51,257 nucleotides of DNA from Desulfobacterales bacterium (lineage in GTDB: Bacteria > Desulfobacterota > Desulfobacteria > Desulfobacterales > JAHEIW01): NCBI GenBank assembly GCA_020348305.1, contig CP070746.1:5243462-5294718 (forward strand), read 5' to 3'. The notes beneath the pieces were generated by a model. That model did no database searches. It saw only the letters and a list, made by a program, of their open reading frames with translations, and was not told the DNA's origin. This document shows positions 1 through 8,246 of this stretch, piece after piece (the stretch's first letter is position 1; each line of letters begins with the position of its first letter). A program made the translations under genes and the position numbers.

Positions 1-137
1 GCATTATCTACCGGCGGGGCAGTAAGATTTATTTTAAGTGCATCCCCATGGAGGCAGACGATCATGTTTTTGGATGATCTTGGCTGGACGAAAACCTTGA
101 ATACGACTCCTTGAGGATGTTCGTATTTCGATAGCAT
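1..137 (-). CDS. DUF167 / YggU-family protein, C-terminus beyond window
   Basis: Only the first 45 or so codons are present; the gene runs off the left edge. The minus-strand reading starts at ATG 137-135 and contains the family signature VQPRSSKN, then GDALKINLTAPPVDNA, which is the DUF167 (UPF0235, YggU) N-terminal half. An in-frame stop lies just upstream of the ATG, so this is the first possible start. The family is small (about 100 residues) with no settled biochemical role. It lies 52 bp downstream of hldE in the same direction and may be co-transcribed with it. Confidence 0.8.
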   Translation of the reverse strand, partial: MLSKYEHPQGVVFKVFVQPRSSKNMIVCLHGDALKINLTAPPVDN

Positions 138-189
138 CTTATTTTATCAGCTTTTCGTTAGAATTGTGGTTATTAATATTGAATGATTC

Positions 190-1635
190 TTATTTTTTCT
201 TAATATTATTAATAATTTGGGTGGATGAGATGTTTTCGGTGATCGGGATTAATTCCACCTGACCGCCATGCCGCTCCACAATTTCCCGGCCGTAAACTTG
301 TTCGGATTCGTAGTCGCTGCCTTTGGTGAGCACATCCGGACGCACGGTTTCGATGATTTGATCCAATTTTCCGGAAGAAAAGACGATCACATAATCAACA
401 CTGTTGAGGGCGCTGATAATGCGCACACGCTCATCGACACAGATCACGGGTCGGTCCCCGCCTTTCAAACGTCTGACGGAATCATCGTCATCTATGGCAA
501 CGATCAATATGTCTCCGAATTGTTTGGAAGCTGATAAAAGCCTCACATGACCAACGTGCAAAAGGTCGAAGCATCCATTGGTTAAAACAATGCGGTTACC
601 CTTTTTTTTAAGTTCCCGGGTAAGGGCTGAAAGCTCTTCAAAATTAATGTGTTTGGATGCGATTTCATCCGGAATCGGCTGCAGAGCGGCAGCGAGCTCT
701 TTCTTGGATACGGTTGCCGTTCCGACTTTGCCGACAACGATGCCGGCGGCCGTGTTGGCCACTGCCGCCGCTTCATTAAATGAATATCCAGATGCAATGG
801 CAAGACCTATGAGCGCCAAGACCGTATCACCGGCACCGGATACATCGTATACCTGACGTGCTTTAGTCGGAATTTTTTGGGGCTGGGCGTTGGGTTCGAA
901 ATAAACCATGCCGTCTTTGCCGCAGGTGATGATAAGTTGATCGATGCCGGTTGTTTGAAGCAGACGTCGACCGGCGTCAAAAAGGGTGGCGTCATCAACA
1001 ATTTCAACACCTGTAGCCCATGAGGCTTCCTTTTTGTTGGGAGTGATCGCATTTATTCCGGAATATTTTGAAAAATCGAGACCCACGGGATCGGCGATGG
1101 TTAGTTTACCATGGTTGCGGGCTGTTTCAGTCAGCTTTGAGATTAGGGATTGGGTTACCAAACCCTTGCCGTAGTCTGCAATCAAAACGACATCCACATC
1201 AGGTATGATCTTTTGTGCCGATCGTAAAACCGCCTCAAGTGTCCGGTCCGATATTTCACGTTTAGTTTCTCTGTCAATTCGAAGCACCTGTTGATGAGCG
1301 GCAAGGATTCGTGTCTTTTTAGTGGTAAGCCGGTCCGGTTCTTCGATGATACCCTGCGTGTCAACACCAAGTTGCTCCAGTTTTCCCCGCAAAAGTTTTC
1401 CATTGCTGCCGGTACCTATGACCCCGACGGCCGAAACCTGAGCGCCGAGTGCCACCAGATTATTTACGACATTTCCGGAACCGCCCAACGTATATTCTTC
1501 GCTTTCAACTAAAACAATTTGAACCGGTGCTTCCGGAGAAATTCGGTCAGCATTTCCCCATAGATACTCGTCGATCATCAAATCGCCGACGACTAAAATA
1601 TGGCAATTTTCAAATTTTGATATGTCGATGTGCAT
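190..1635 (-). CDS. hldE: Bifunctional heptose-7-phosphate kinase / heptose-1-phosphate adenylyltransferase
   Basis: 481 residues, the usual HldE length. The N-terminal two thirds is a PfkB/ribokinase-type kinase: GGSGNVVNNL near residue 51 and the anion-hole/catalytic-base motif DVSGAGDT near 265. The C-terminal third is a nucleotidyltransferase with TNGCFDLLHVGHV (HxGH) near 353 and the ISSTQII end typical of the family. It makes ADP-heptose for the lipopolysaccharide inner core, so the host has a Gram-negative envelope. It sits at the distal end of the minus-strand run from the aminotransferase; a 77-bp heptad-repeat tract lies immediately upstream of the start, so it may have its own 5' leader. 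Confidence 0.95.
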   Translation of the reverse strand: MHIDISKFENCHILVVGDLMIDEYLWGNADRISPEAPVQIVLVESEEYTLGGSGNVVNNLVALGAQVSAVGVIGTGSNGKLLRGKLEQLGVDTQGIIEEPDRLTTKKTRILAAHQQVLRIDRETKREISDRTLEAVLRSAQKIIPDVDVVLIADYGKGLVTQSLISKLTETARNHGKLTIADPVGLDFSKYSGINAITPNKKEASWATGVEIVDDATLFDAGRRLLQTTGIDQLIITCGKDGMVYFEPNAQPQKIPTKARQVYDVSGAGDTVLALIGLAIASGYSFNEAAAVANTAAGIVVGKVGTATVSKKELAAALQPIPDEIASKHINFEELSALTRELKKKGNRIVLTNGCFDLLHVGHVRLLSASKQFGDILIVAIDDDDSVRRLKGGDRPVICVDERVRIISALNSVDYVIVFSSGKLDQIIETVRPDVLTKGSDYESEQVYGREIVERHGGQVELIPITENISSTQIINNIKKK

Positions 1636-1640
1636 GGTTT

Positions 1641-1717
1641 CTGGTCGCTGGTCGCTGGTTGCTGGTTACTAGCCACTGGCCTCTTGTCACTGGCGGCTGG
1701 TTTCCGGCTGCTGGTCG
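1641..1717. repeat. Heptad-periodic repeat tract (11 units)
   Basis: Starting at 1641 the sequence divides into eleven consecutive 7-bp units with no phase slip: CTGGTCG twice, then CTGGTTG, CTGGTTA, CTAGCCA, CTGGCCT, CTTGTCA, CTGGCGG, CTGGTTT, CCGGCTG, CTGGTCG. Consensus is CTGGNNN. It occupies the gap between ybgC and hldE, directly upstream of the hldE start on the minus strand. A second, differently worded heptad run (CAAAGCA, TAGAGCA, TAAGGCA, AAGGGTT, CAGAGTT) follows at 1728-1762. Confidence 0.85.
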
Positions 1718-1777
1718 CCTGATACAACAAAGCATAGAGCATAAGGCAAAGGGTTCAGAGTTAATAGATAAATCTGT

Positions 1778-2182
1778 TTATATGGTTTTCGCTATTACCT
1801 CTTTGATAAATTCCGGCGGACGGACGACCTTGCCCGCTTTATTAACACACGCATGTTTGGTATAGCCTTTTGCCAGGAGTTTTTCGCCGTCTTCAGCGTA
1901 TACGCTGTAATTAAATTTAATTCCGCCTTTGACAGTGGTATCCAGTGATGTTTCGATGACAATTATATCATCGTATTTAGCCGGTGTGGAATATTTGCAA
2001 TGCGTTTCGGATACGGGCAGAAAGATGCCGTTATCTTCCACCGACTTATAAGAAAGCCCCAGGGATCTGAACATTTCACTGCGGCCGATTTCAAACCAGC
2101 GAAAGTAGTTTCCGTAGTAAACCTGACCCATATTGTCGGTATCGCCATATATGACCCGGTATGTTGTCCGATGGGTTAACAT
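1778..2182 (-). CDS. YbgC/FadM-like hotdog acyl-CoA thioesterase
   Basis: 134 residues, a single hotdog domain. The 4-hydroxybenzoyl-CoA thioesterase/YbgC signature is clear near the N-terminus: YGDTDNMGQVYYGNYFRWFE, where the Asp of GDTDNMG is the catalytic residue. Members hydrolyse short- or medium-chain acyl-CoA or acyl-ACP in the cytoplasm; the substrate cannot be read from sequence. A strong AGGAGAGG ribosome-binding site precedes the ATG. The start is 16 bp after the thrH stop, so the two are probably translated from one transcript. Confidence 0.85.
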   Translation of the reverse strand: MLTHRTTYRVIYGDTDNMGQVYYGNYFRWFEIGRSEMFRSLGLSYKSVEDNGIFLPVSETHCKYSTPAKYDDIIVIETSLDTTVKGGIKFNYSVYAEDGEKLLAKGYTKHACVNKAGKVVRPPEFIKEVIAKTI

Positions 2183-2198
2183 AATTTAGATGCCTCTC

Positions 2199-2810
2199 CT
2201 AGCTGGAATTCTCCATGATTGCCTGTATGCTGTTCTTTAGTTCGTCATAGCTAAAGGCTGACGGAAACTCGTTGTACTCATTTTTTACATTGTCCGGCGG
2301 ACGAAATAAAATAGCGTTGTCAGCGGCTTTGAGCATGGTGATATCATTGTACGAATCACCAATGGCGATGACTTTGTAATTAAGACGTTGCAGAGCCAGA
2401 ATCACCTTTTGTTTGCCGTCATTCTGGCGCAGGTTATAATCGATAATCCTACCGTCGGAGTCGACGGTAAGGGTGTTGCAAAATAAAGTCGGCCAGCCGA
2501 GTTTTTCCATCAGGGGACCGGCAAATTCAACATACGTATCAGAAACAATGATAACTTGGAGTTTGACTCTTAGCCAGTTTAGAAAATCCAATGCCCCCTC
2601 AAGCGGTTCCATGCGGGCGATTACGGCTTGAATATCTTTTAGCGTTAATTTGTTTTTATCTAAAATCGCCAAACGCCTCTTCATGAGAACATCATAATCC
2701 GAGATATCACGGGTGGTTAATCTGAGGTCCTGGATGCCTGTGATTTTAGCCACATTGATCCAAATTTCAGGCGTAAAAATTCCTTCCATATCCGCGCAGA
2801 CAATGTACAT
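2199..2810 (-). CDS. thrH: ThrH: phosphoserine phosphatase / homoserine phosphotransferase
   Basis: 203 residues, matching the ThrH branch of the HAD superfamily. HAD motif I is the ThrH variant ADMEGIFTPEIW (D-x-E-G at residues 7-10), motif II is IIVSDTYVEF, and motifs III/IV are NDGKQK and GDSYNDITML. ThrH dephosphorylates phosphoserine and can move the phosphate to homoserine, giving O-phosphohomoserine. It lies 27 bp downstream of homoserine dehydrogenase, so it may supply the threonine-pathway phosphorylation in place of ThrB. That role is inference from context; no thrB or thrC is in the window. Confidence 0.85.
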   Translation of the reverse strand: MYIVCADMEGIFTPEIWINVAKITGIQDLRLTTRDISDYDVLMKRRLAILDKNKLTLKDIQAVIARMEPLEGALDFLNWLRVKLQVIIVSDTYVEFAGPLMEKLGWPTLFCNTLTVDSDGRIIDYNLRQNDGKQKVILALQRLNYKVIAIGDSYNDITMLKAADNAILFRPPDNVKNEYNEFPSAFSYDELKNSIQAIMENSS

Positions 2811-2837
2811 AATTTTTTTTCCAACGAGATTCCAGTT

Positions 2838-4151
2838 CTAATCTAATTTGTCATCTTCAATCCGTATCAGCACCGGCCGATCACCGACAACCTCCAAGGC
2901 GCTGATTTCGGATAACGCTTTTTGGACATCAGCTTCCTTGGCCATATGGGTGACCATGACCACCGGGACGGCTCCGTTTGTTTTTCGGCCTTTCTGCTGG
3001 ACCGACTGAATACTGATACCATGATTGCCCAGAACACCGGATATTTTCGATAATACACCCGGACGATCCAATGCCGAGAACCTGAAATAGTAATGGGTTG
3101 AGATTTTTTCAATCGGTGTCACCGGAATGGCACGGATTTGATCCCTTTGATAGGAAAGGGACGGCACCCGCCCCGCGGTTCCGGATAAAAGATTCCGGGC
3201 AATGTCGACCGCATCACTAATAACCGAACTGGCTGTCGGCATCATGCCCGCGCCACGGCCGTAAAGCATTATTTCACCAACAGCGTCGCCGGATAGCATG
3301 ATGGCGTTGACCGTACCGTTGACATTTGAAAGAAGATTGTCAAACGGTATCATCGTCGGATGAACTCTGGCTTCTATAGAATCATCCTTATTTTTGCTGA
3401 TCGCCAGAAGCTTGATCCTATACCCGAATTGCCCGGCAAACTCAATATCCAAAGGTGTTATTTTTGAGATTCCTTCAATATAAACATCCTTCAAATTAAT
3501 TTCCATGCCATAGGCCAGCGCAGTCAGAATGGCAATTTTGTGCGCCGTATCGAGTCCTTCAACATCAAGGGTTGGATTTGCCTCTGCGTATCCTCGAGCC
3601 TGGGCTTCGGCAAGGGCCACATCATAGGGACTTCCATCGTCGGTAATTTTAGTTAAAATATAGTTGCAGGTGCCATTGAGAATACCGGTCATCGATTTGA
3701 TGTGATTTCCGACCAACGATTCACGCAATGCTTTGATGATCGGCATGCATCCGCCAACGGCTGCCTCGAAGGCTAAATCTACGCCTTTTTCCGCAGCCGC
3801 TTTGAAAAGGGCATTGCCCTGGCCGGCAAGCAGCGCCTTGTTTGCGGTAATGACGTGCTTGCCGTTTTCAATGCCTTTTAGAATAAGATCTTTGGCCACC
3901 CCTTCGCCGCCGATCATCTCGATGACGATATCGATTTCAGGATCCGCGACCACGCGCTGCGCATCGGTGATCAGCACACCGTCTTCGAATTGAATGCCCC
4001 TATCGCGTTCGATGTCGATATCGGCAACCCATTTCAATTTTAAATGGACGCCGACACGCCGGCTGATAAGATCTTTATGATCAATCAACAATTTGGCCAC
4101 CCCGGTACCCACTGTACCGCAACCGAGCAAACCTACTTTAACTTCTTTCAT
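2838..4151 (-). CDS. hom: Homoserine dehydrogenase
   Basis: 437 residues, the usual length for the ACT-containing form. The NAD(P)-binding Gly-rich loop [11 protein letters not shown] is at residues 8-18. The catalytic domain carries NGTCNYIL near 157 and GLDTAHK near 198. A C-terminal ACT domain begins near 350 ([15 protein letters not shown]), which usually gives threonine feedback control. It reduces aspartate semialdehyde to homoserine; the enzyme making that substrate (asd) is at 37036. Its ATG overlaps the TGA of the upstream aminotransferase by four bases, showing tight operon structure. Confidence 0.95.
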   Translation of the reverse strand: MKEVKVGLLGCGTVGTGVAKLLIDHKDLISRRVGVHLKLKWVADIDIERDRGIQFEDGVLITDAQRVVADPEIDIVIEMIGGEGVAKDLILKGIENGKHVITANKALLAGQGNALFKAAAEKGVDLAFEAAVGGCMPIIKALRESLVGNHIKSMTGILNGTCNYILTKITDDGSPYDVALAEAQARGYAEANPTLDVEGLDTAHKIAILTALAYGMEINLKDVYIEGISKITPLDIEFAGQFGYRIKLLAISKNKDDSIEARVHPTMIPFDNLLSNVNGTVNAIMLSGDAVGEIMLYGRGAGMMPTASSVISDAVDIARNLLSGTAGRVPSLSYQRDQIRAIPVTPIEKISTHYYFRFSALDRPGVLSKISGVLGNHGISIQSVQQKGRKTNGAVPVVMVTHMAKEADVQKALSEISALEVVGDRPVLIRIEDDKLD

Positions 4152-4762
4152 TTAGTGACATCTCCTCTCAGTCCATCATTTAGTAGCTGCATGATTTTTT
4201 TGATTCCTCTGATCGCCTGATTGATGCGCATCGAATTTTCGATGAGAGCAAATCGCACATAATTATCGCCATATTCGCCAAATACCAGTCCGGGAGATAC
4301 CGCCACCTGAGCCTCGGTGATCAGAAACTTAGAAAATTCCAACGACCCCATCGATTGAAATTTTTCAGGTATTTTTCCCCAGACGAACATGGTTCCCTTG
4401 GGGCTCTTTATATCCCATCCCGCACGATTCAATCCGGTAATCAGCGTATCTCTGCGCTCTTTGTAGATTTGACGGATCTCTTCAACGCAATCTTCGGGAC
4501 CGTTTAACGCGATGATTGATGCAATCTGAATCGGTTGGAAAATTCCGTAATCCAAATAACTCTTTATCCGGCGCAACGCAAAGACGGTTTCTTGATTACC
4601 GACACAAAAACCAACCCGCCAACCCGGCATGCTGTAGCTTTTGGAAAGCGAGAAAAATTCTATACCAATGTCATTTCCTGCCCGTCTGGCTTCCATCTTG
4701 CTTTCGTTCACCGTGGCAAAGACATAGGGCGGCAAACGATCAAGTCTTGCAAATTGACTCAC
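4148..4762 (-). pseudogene. Class I aminotransferase with large in-frame internal deletion
   Basis: 204 residues, while class I alanine/LL-DAP-type aminotransferases have about 390-400. The first 30 or so residues match the normal N-terminus ([21 protein letters not shown]), then the text jumps at about residue 32 to [19 protein letters not shown], which belongs near residue 230. The PLP-binding Lys of SLSKS remains, but the missing block should hold the cofactor phosphate-binding loop, the stacking aromatic and the Asp/Asn contacting the pyridine ring. The C-terminal domain reads cleanly to the stop that overlaps hom. The start is GTG at 4762 after GAGGGG. A functional enzyme is unlikely. 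It could be a recent deletion or an assembly collapse. Confidence 0.8.
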
Positions 4763-4880
4763 GATTTACCCCTCACGTCATTTTACAGATAACCGAATGA
4801 AAATTGTTTTGACTTTTAGGCTGAATCGGTTTAATTTTCAAGTACTTTTCGAAAGCCTACCCAAAAGATAGGAGATCACC

Positions 4881-5924
4881 ATGAGCGAATCATTAACCTA
4901 TCGGGATGCTGGTGTTGATATTGACAAAGCCAATAAGCTTGTCTGTACCATCAGTGAAATTGCCAAACAAACGCCCCGCTCGGGAGTGATGGGCGAGATT
5001 GGCGGATTCGGCGGCCTGTTTTCGCTTAACGTTGCCAATCTGGAGCGACCTGTTCTTGTCAGTTCTACGGACGGTGTCGGTACCAAACTAAAAATTGCCT
5101 TTATGCTTGATAAGCACGACACGGTCGGCATCGATCTGGTTGCCATGTGCATCAATGATATCATCGTTCAAGGGGCAAAACCGCTTTTTTTTCTTGATTA
5201 TCTATCGATGGGGAAACTGGATAATAATCGTGCCGCAGAAATTATTAAAGGAATCGGGGAAGGCTGCAAGCAGGCAGAGTGTGCCCTAATAGGTGGTGAA
5301 ACAGCAGAAATGCCCGGATTTTACAAGGACAATGAATACGATCTGGCCGGATTTGCCGTAGGTATCGTTGATAATAGCAAAATAATCGATGGAACTGAAA
5401 TTCGGGTGGGCCATAGGCTAATCGGCCTTGCTTCCAGTGGACTGCACAGTAATGGGTACGCATTGGTGCGTAAAATATGTTTTGATATGCTTAACCTGAA
5501 ATTAGATGACCGTGTTCCAGAACTCGGCAAGACCCTCGGCGAAGAACTTCTTACTCCCGCGCGCATATATGCTGAACCGATACGAAGCATAATCAAAGAT
5601 ATGCCGATTCACGGGCTTGCACACATCACCGGCGGAGGTATGGTGGAAAATATTCTGCGGATCATACCCAAAGCCTGCAATATTATGATTCGAAAGGACA
5701 GTTGGGATGTGCCGCGGATCTTTTCGTTTCTGCAGGAATCAGGAAATATATCAGAGCATGAAATGATGCGAACATTTAACAATGGAATTGGGATGGTCAT
5801 GGTTGTACCTGATCATACGTCCCAAGATCTTTTGCAGCGGCTTGCCGCGATGAATGAAAACGCATTTCTCATGGGTGAAGTCCTTGACTGCAGAGATCCA
5901 AGTAATCGCATAATATGGGAGTAA
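4881..5924 (+). CDS. purM: Phosphoribosylformylglycinamidine cyclo-ligase
   Basis: 347 residues, normal PurM length. It opens with SLTYRDAGVDIDKANKLV and carries the AIR-synthase motifs STDGVGTKLKIA (about 62-73), GIDLVAMCINDI and IGGETAEMPGFY, with ITGGGMVENI in the C-terminal half. It closes the imidazole ring of AIR using ATP in de novo purine synthesis. A GGAG ribosome-binding site lies 7 bp before the ATG. It is divergent from the minus-strand aminotransferase, with 118 bp between the starts for two promoters. Confidence 0.97.
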   Translation: MSESLTYRDAGVDIDKANKLVCTISEIAKQTPRSGVMGEIGGFGGLFSLNVANLERPVLVSSTDGVGTKLKIAFMLDKHDTVGIDLVAMCINDIIVQGAKPLFFLDYLSMGKLDNNRAAEIIKGIGEGCKQAECALIGGETAEMPGFYKDNEYDLAGFAVGIVDNSKIIDGTEIRVGHRLIGLASSGLHSNGYALVRKICFDMLNLKLDDRVPELGKTLGEELLTPARIYAEPIRSIIKDMPIHGLAHITGGGMVENILRIIPKACNIMIRKDSWDVPRIFSFLQESGNISEHEMMRTFNNGIGMVMVVPDHTSQDLLQRLAAMNENAFLMGEVLDCRDPSNRIIWE

Positions 5925-5979
5925 GCCCAATATCCATTATTTCAGTTCAAACGTCGTAGCCAGTATACCCCGTCATAGC

Positions 5980-5992
5980 CCACCTCAGGTGG
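5980..5992. repeat. Small hairpin in the purM-tsaD gap
   Basis: CCACC-TCA-GGTGG forms a 5-bp stem with a 3-base loop, in a sequence reading TAGCCCACCTCAGGTGGAC. It resembles the TAGCCCC/GGGGCG hairpins at 20533 and 51091. No T-tract follows, so a terminator role is not supported. The rest of the 187-bp gap shows nothing clear. Confidence 0.35.
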
Positions 5993-6111
5993 ACTGCGCC
6001 GAAGTAGGCTGGCAAAGTCTGCTATTCTACCTTTCCAATTTTCCAATATTTCGTTAGTATTGTCAAAACATGGTCGTTCCCCGCTGATCATAATTCGGAA
6101 CTGGATTTTTT

Positions 6112-7107
6112 ATGTTCATACTCGGCATCGAAACATCTTGTGATGAAACCGCTGCGGCGGTTGTTAAAGACGGCACAACGATATTATCTTCTGTGGTATC
6201 CTCTCAAGTTGAGGTGCATCATCGCTATGGTGGTGTCGTACCTGAACTGGCTTCCAGGAAACATATGGAGGCTATTGTTCCGGTTGTCGGTGAAGCAGTT
6301 GAGAACTGCGGGATGTCTTTTAATCAACTTGATGCAATCGCCGTTACCCGGGGTCCCGGTCTGGTTGGATCGTTGCTGGTCGGATTTTCATTTGCTAAGG
6401 CTTGCGCCTATGCACTGGATATTCCTTGGGTGGGTGTGAATCATCTGGAGGGTCACATCAACTCCGTGTTTCTGGAAGCGGACCCGCCACCGTTTCCTTT
6501 TGCAGCCCTTCTGGCCTCCGGCGGACATACCAGTATTTACCATGTGACGTCTCATACCAGCTTTGAAGTGATGGGACAAACCCGGGATGATGCTGCTGGC
6601 GAAGCCTTTGATAAAGTAGCCAAAATTCTGGATCTCGGATATCCGGGTGGTGTCGTGATCGATAAGCTCTCAATGGACGGTGATTCTAATATCATTAAGT
6701 TCCCACGGACATACTTGGAAAAGTCTATGTTCGACTTCAGCTTCAGTGGAATAAAAACGGCCGTGAATCGATATGTCATGAAACATAAAGATAATTATAA
6801 AAATCAAATTGCAGATATCGCAGCTGGATTTCAAGAGGCGGTTGTTGAAGTACTGTCCTATAAAATAATTCAGGCTGCATGTGAAAAAAATTGCCGCCAC
6901 ATTGCCCTTGTTGGCGGTGTAGCAGCCAATAGCAGATTAAGGGAAAAAATCAGAGAGGATGCTGATTCGAACGGACTCACTGTCCATATACCGTCGTTGC
7001 ATCTTTGTGGGGATAATGCCGCAATGATTGCTGCCGTTGGTTATCATTATCTAAAAGCGGGAAAAACATCAGGACTGAGTGATGATGTGTTCTCACGGAG
7101 TCGGTGA
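6112..7107 (+). CDS. tsaD: tRNA N6-threonylcarbamoyladenosine transferase TsaD
   Basis: 331 residues, normal for TsaD/Kae1/Gcp. It begins FILGIETSCDETAAAVV, has the metal-binding pair H-x3-H in NHLEGH (about 110-115), the nucleotide-site ASGGHT near 142, GEAFDKVAK near 163 and the C-terminal LVGGVAANSRLR near 265. With TsaB (encoded at 34192) and TsaE it transfers the threonylcarbamoyl group to A37 of ANN-decoding tRNAs. There is no obvious ribosome-binding site. Its 3' end overlaps nagZ by 15 bp in convergent orientation. Confidence 0.97.
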   Translation: MFILGIETSCDETAAAVVKDGTTILSSVVSSQVEVHHRYGGVVPELASRKHMEAIVPVVGEAVENCGMSFNQLDAIAVTRGPGLVGSLLVGFSFAKACAYALDIPWVGVNHLEGHINSVFLEADPPPFPFAALLASGGHTSIYHVTSHTSFEVMGQTRDDAAGEAFDKVAKILDLGYPGGVVIDKLSMDGDSNIIKFPRTYLEKSMFDFSFSGIKTAVNRYVMKHKDNYKNQIADIAAGFQEAVVEVLSYKIIQAACEKNCRHIALVGGVAANSRLREKIREDADSNGLTVHIPSLHLCGDNAAMIAAVGYHYLKAGKTSGLSDDVFSRSR

Positions 7108-8109
7108 TATCCCTAAATACCTTCTCTTCAATTTCATTATTCTCCGCACGGATTCTATTCCTTTAGTTTTTAATTCTGGTGAATCGGAAAGATGCCTTAC
7201 TATTTCTTCAAATGCAATTTCAATATTTGGCCCTTTATGACATATCAGCGCAATATCAATATCTGCTGCCAGTATTTGTTGCACGATTGTTTTGATGTCG
7301 TAATGTTTTGCGATGGCCCCCATATCCAAATCATCGGTCAACGTTATTCCGGTAAATCTCAACTGCTGGCGTAAGAGATCGTTTGCAATGCGCTTTGACA
7401 AACTTGCCGGCCATACCGGATCTATTTTTTGGTACAGAATATGGGATAGCATAATTCCGGAGACATCGTTTTCAATGCCGGCCGCGAAGGGGACGATGTC
7501 AAACGATTGCAGATCTGCCAAATCAGCATCAAGGGAAGGCATCTCAAGATGCGAGTCCAGAGTCGTGCGTCCAATGCCCGGGAAATGTTTTGCTACGGCC
7601 ATTATTTTTTTCTGTTGTAAATGGTTAATTACCCTTACTCCCAAACGAGTGACCCAGTGCGGATCATGTCCAAATGCTCTGCCGGCCATCACGCTATTTA
7701 TTTCTTTTGCGGCAACATCCATGACCGGCGCCATGTTCATATTGATGCCTACCTGGGTTAATTCCGCGGCGGTCACATCTGCAAAATGGATGGCATCTTC
7801 TTCGCCTTTCATCTCCGGGTTGCCAGGAAATTGGGTGAAAGGCGCGTTGAGTCTTGCAACTTGGCCGCCTTCCTGATCGATCGCAATGAACATTGGGAGA
7901 TTTCCGCTGGCACGGGCATGTATCTGAACCGACGAGCAAAGACCTTTTAACTGCACAGGGGATTTAATGTTTTGTGCAAACAGAATAACACCGCCCACCT
8001 TCAGACGGTCAATTATATATTGTAAATCTTCATTGAGCGCAGTTCCGTCAAAACCGACGATCAAACGCTGGCCCGCGAGTTGCTCGTTTGAAAATGCATT
8101 AAAATCCAT
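7093..8109 (-). CDS. nagZ: Beta-N-acetylglucosaminidase NagZ (glycoside hydrolase family 3)
   Basis: 338 residues from the ATG at 8109; a TTG 33 bp upstream would extend it, but the ATG has AGGA 9 bp ahead and gives the family length. The GH3 signature KHFPGIGRTTLDSH is intact, including the His/Asp dyad of NagZ enzymes, and the catalytic nucleophile is the Asp in TLTDDLDMGAI. IAIDQEGGQVARL also fits. It removes GlcNAc from anhydromuropeptides in cytoplasmic peptidoglycan recycling. No signal peptide is seen. It is convergent with tsaD. Confidence 0.93.
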   Translation of the reverse strand: MDFNAFSNEQLAGQRLIVGFDGTALNEDLQYIIDRLKVGGVILFAQNIKSPVQLKGLCSSVQIHARASGNLPMFIAIDQEGGQVARLNAPFTQFPGNPEMKGEEDAIHFADVTAAELTQVGINMNMAPVMDVAAKEINSVMAGRAFGHDPHWVTRLGVRVINHLQQKKIMAVAKHFPGIGRTTLDSHLEMPSLDADLADLQSFDIVPFAAGIENDVSGIMLSHILYQKIDPVWPASLSKRIANDLLRQQLRFTGITLTDDLDMGAIAKHYDIKTIVQQILAADIDIALICHKGPNIEIAFEEIVRHLSDSPELKTKGIESVRRIMKLKRRYLGISPTP

Positions 8110-8133
8110 GGGGCAAATCCTATTGACACCATT

Positions 8134-8161
8134 GAGTTTCAAATTTCGAGTTTCATGTTTT
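8134..8161. repeat. Short heptad-periodic tract upstream of nagZ
   Basis: Four consecutive 7-bp units: GAGTTTC, AAATTTC, GAGTTTC, ATGTTTT. It lies just 5' of nagZ on the minus strand and shares only its 7-bp period with the tracts at 1641, 20642, 22554 and 51183. Confidence 0.55.
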
Positions 8162-8246
8162 GTACAAGGTATATCTATACTTATTAATTCAGCAACCGAA
8201 TGTCGTCAACTGATTTACAATTTCAGGGAGGCAGAAAAAGAATCTA

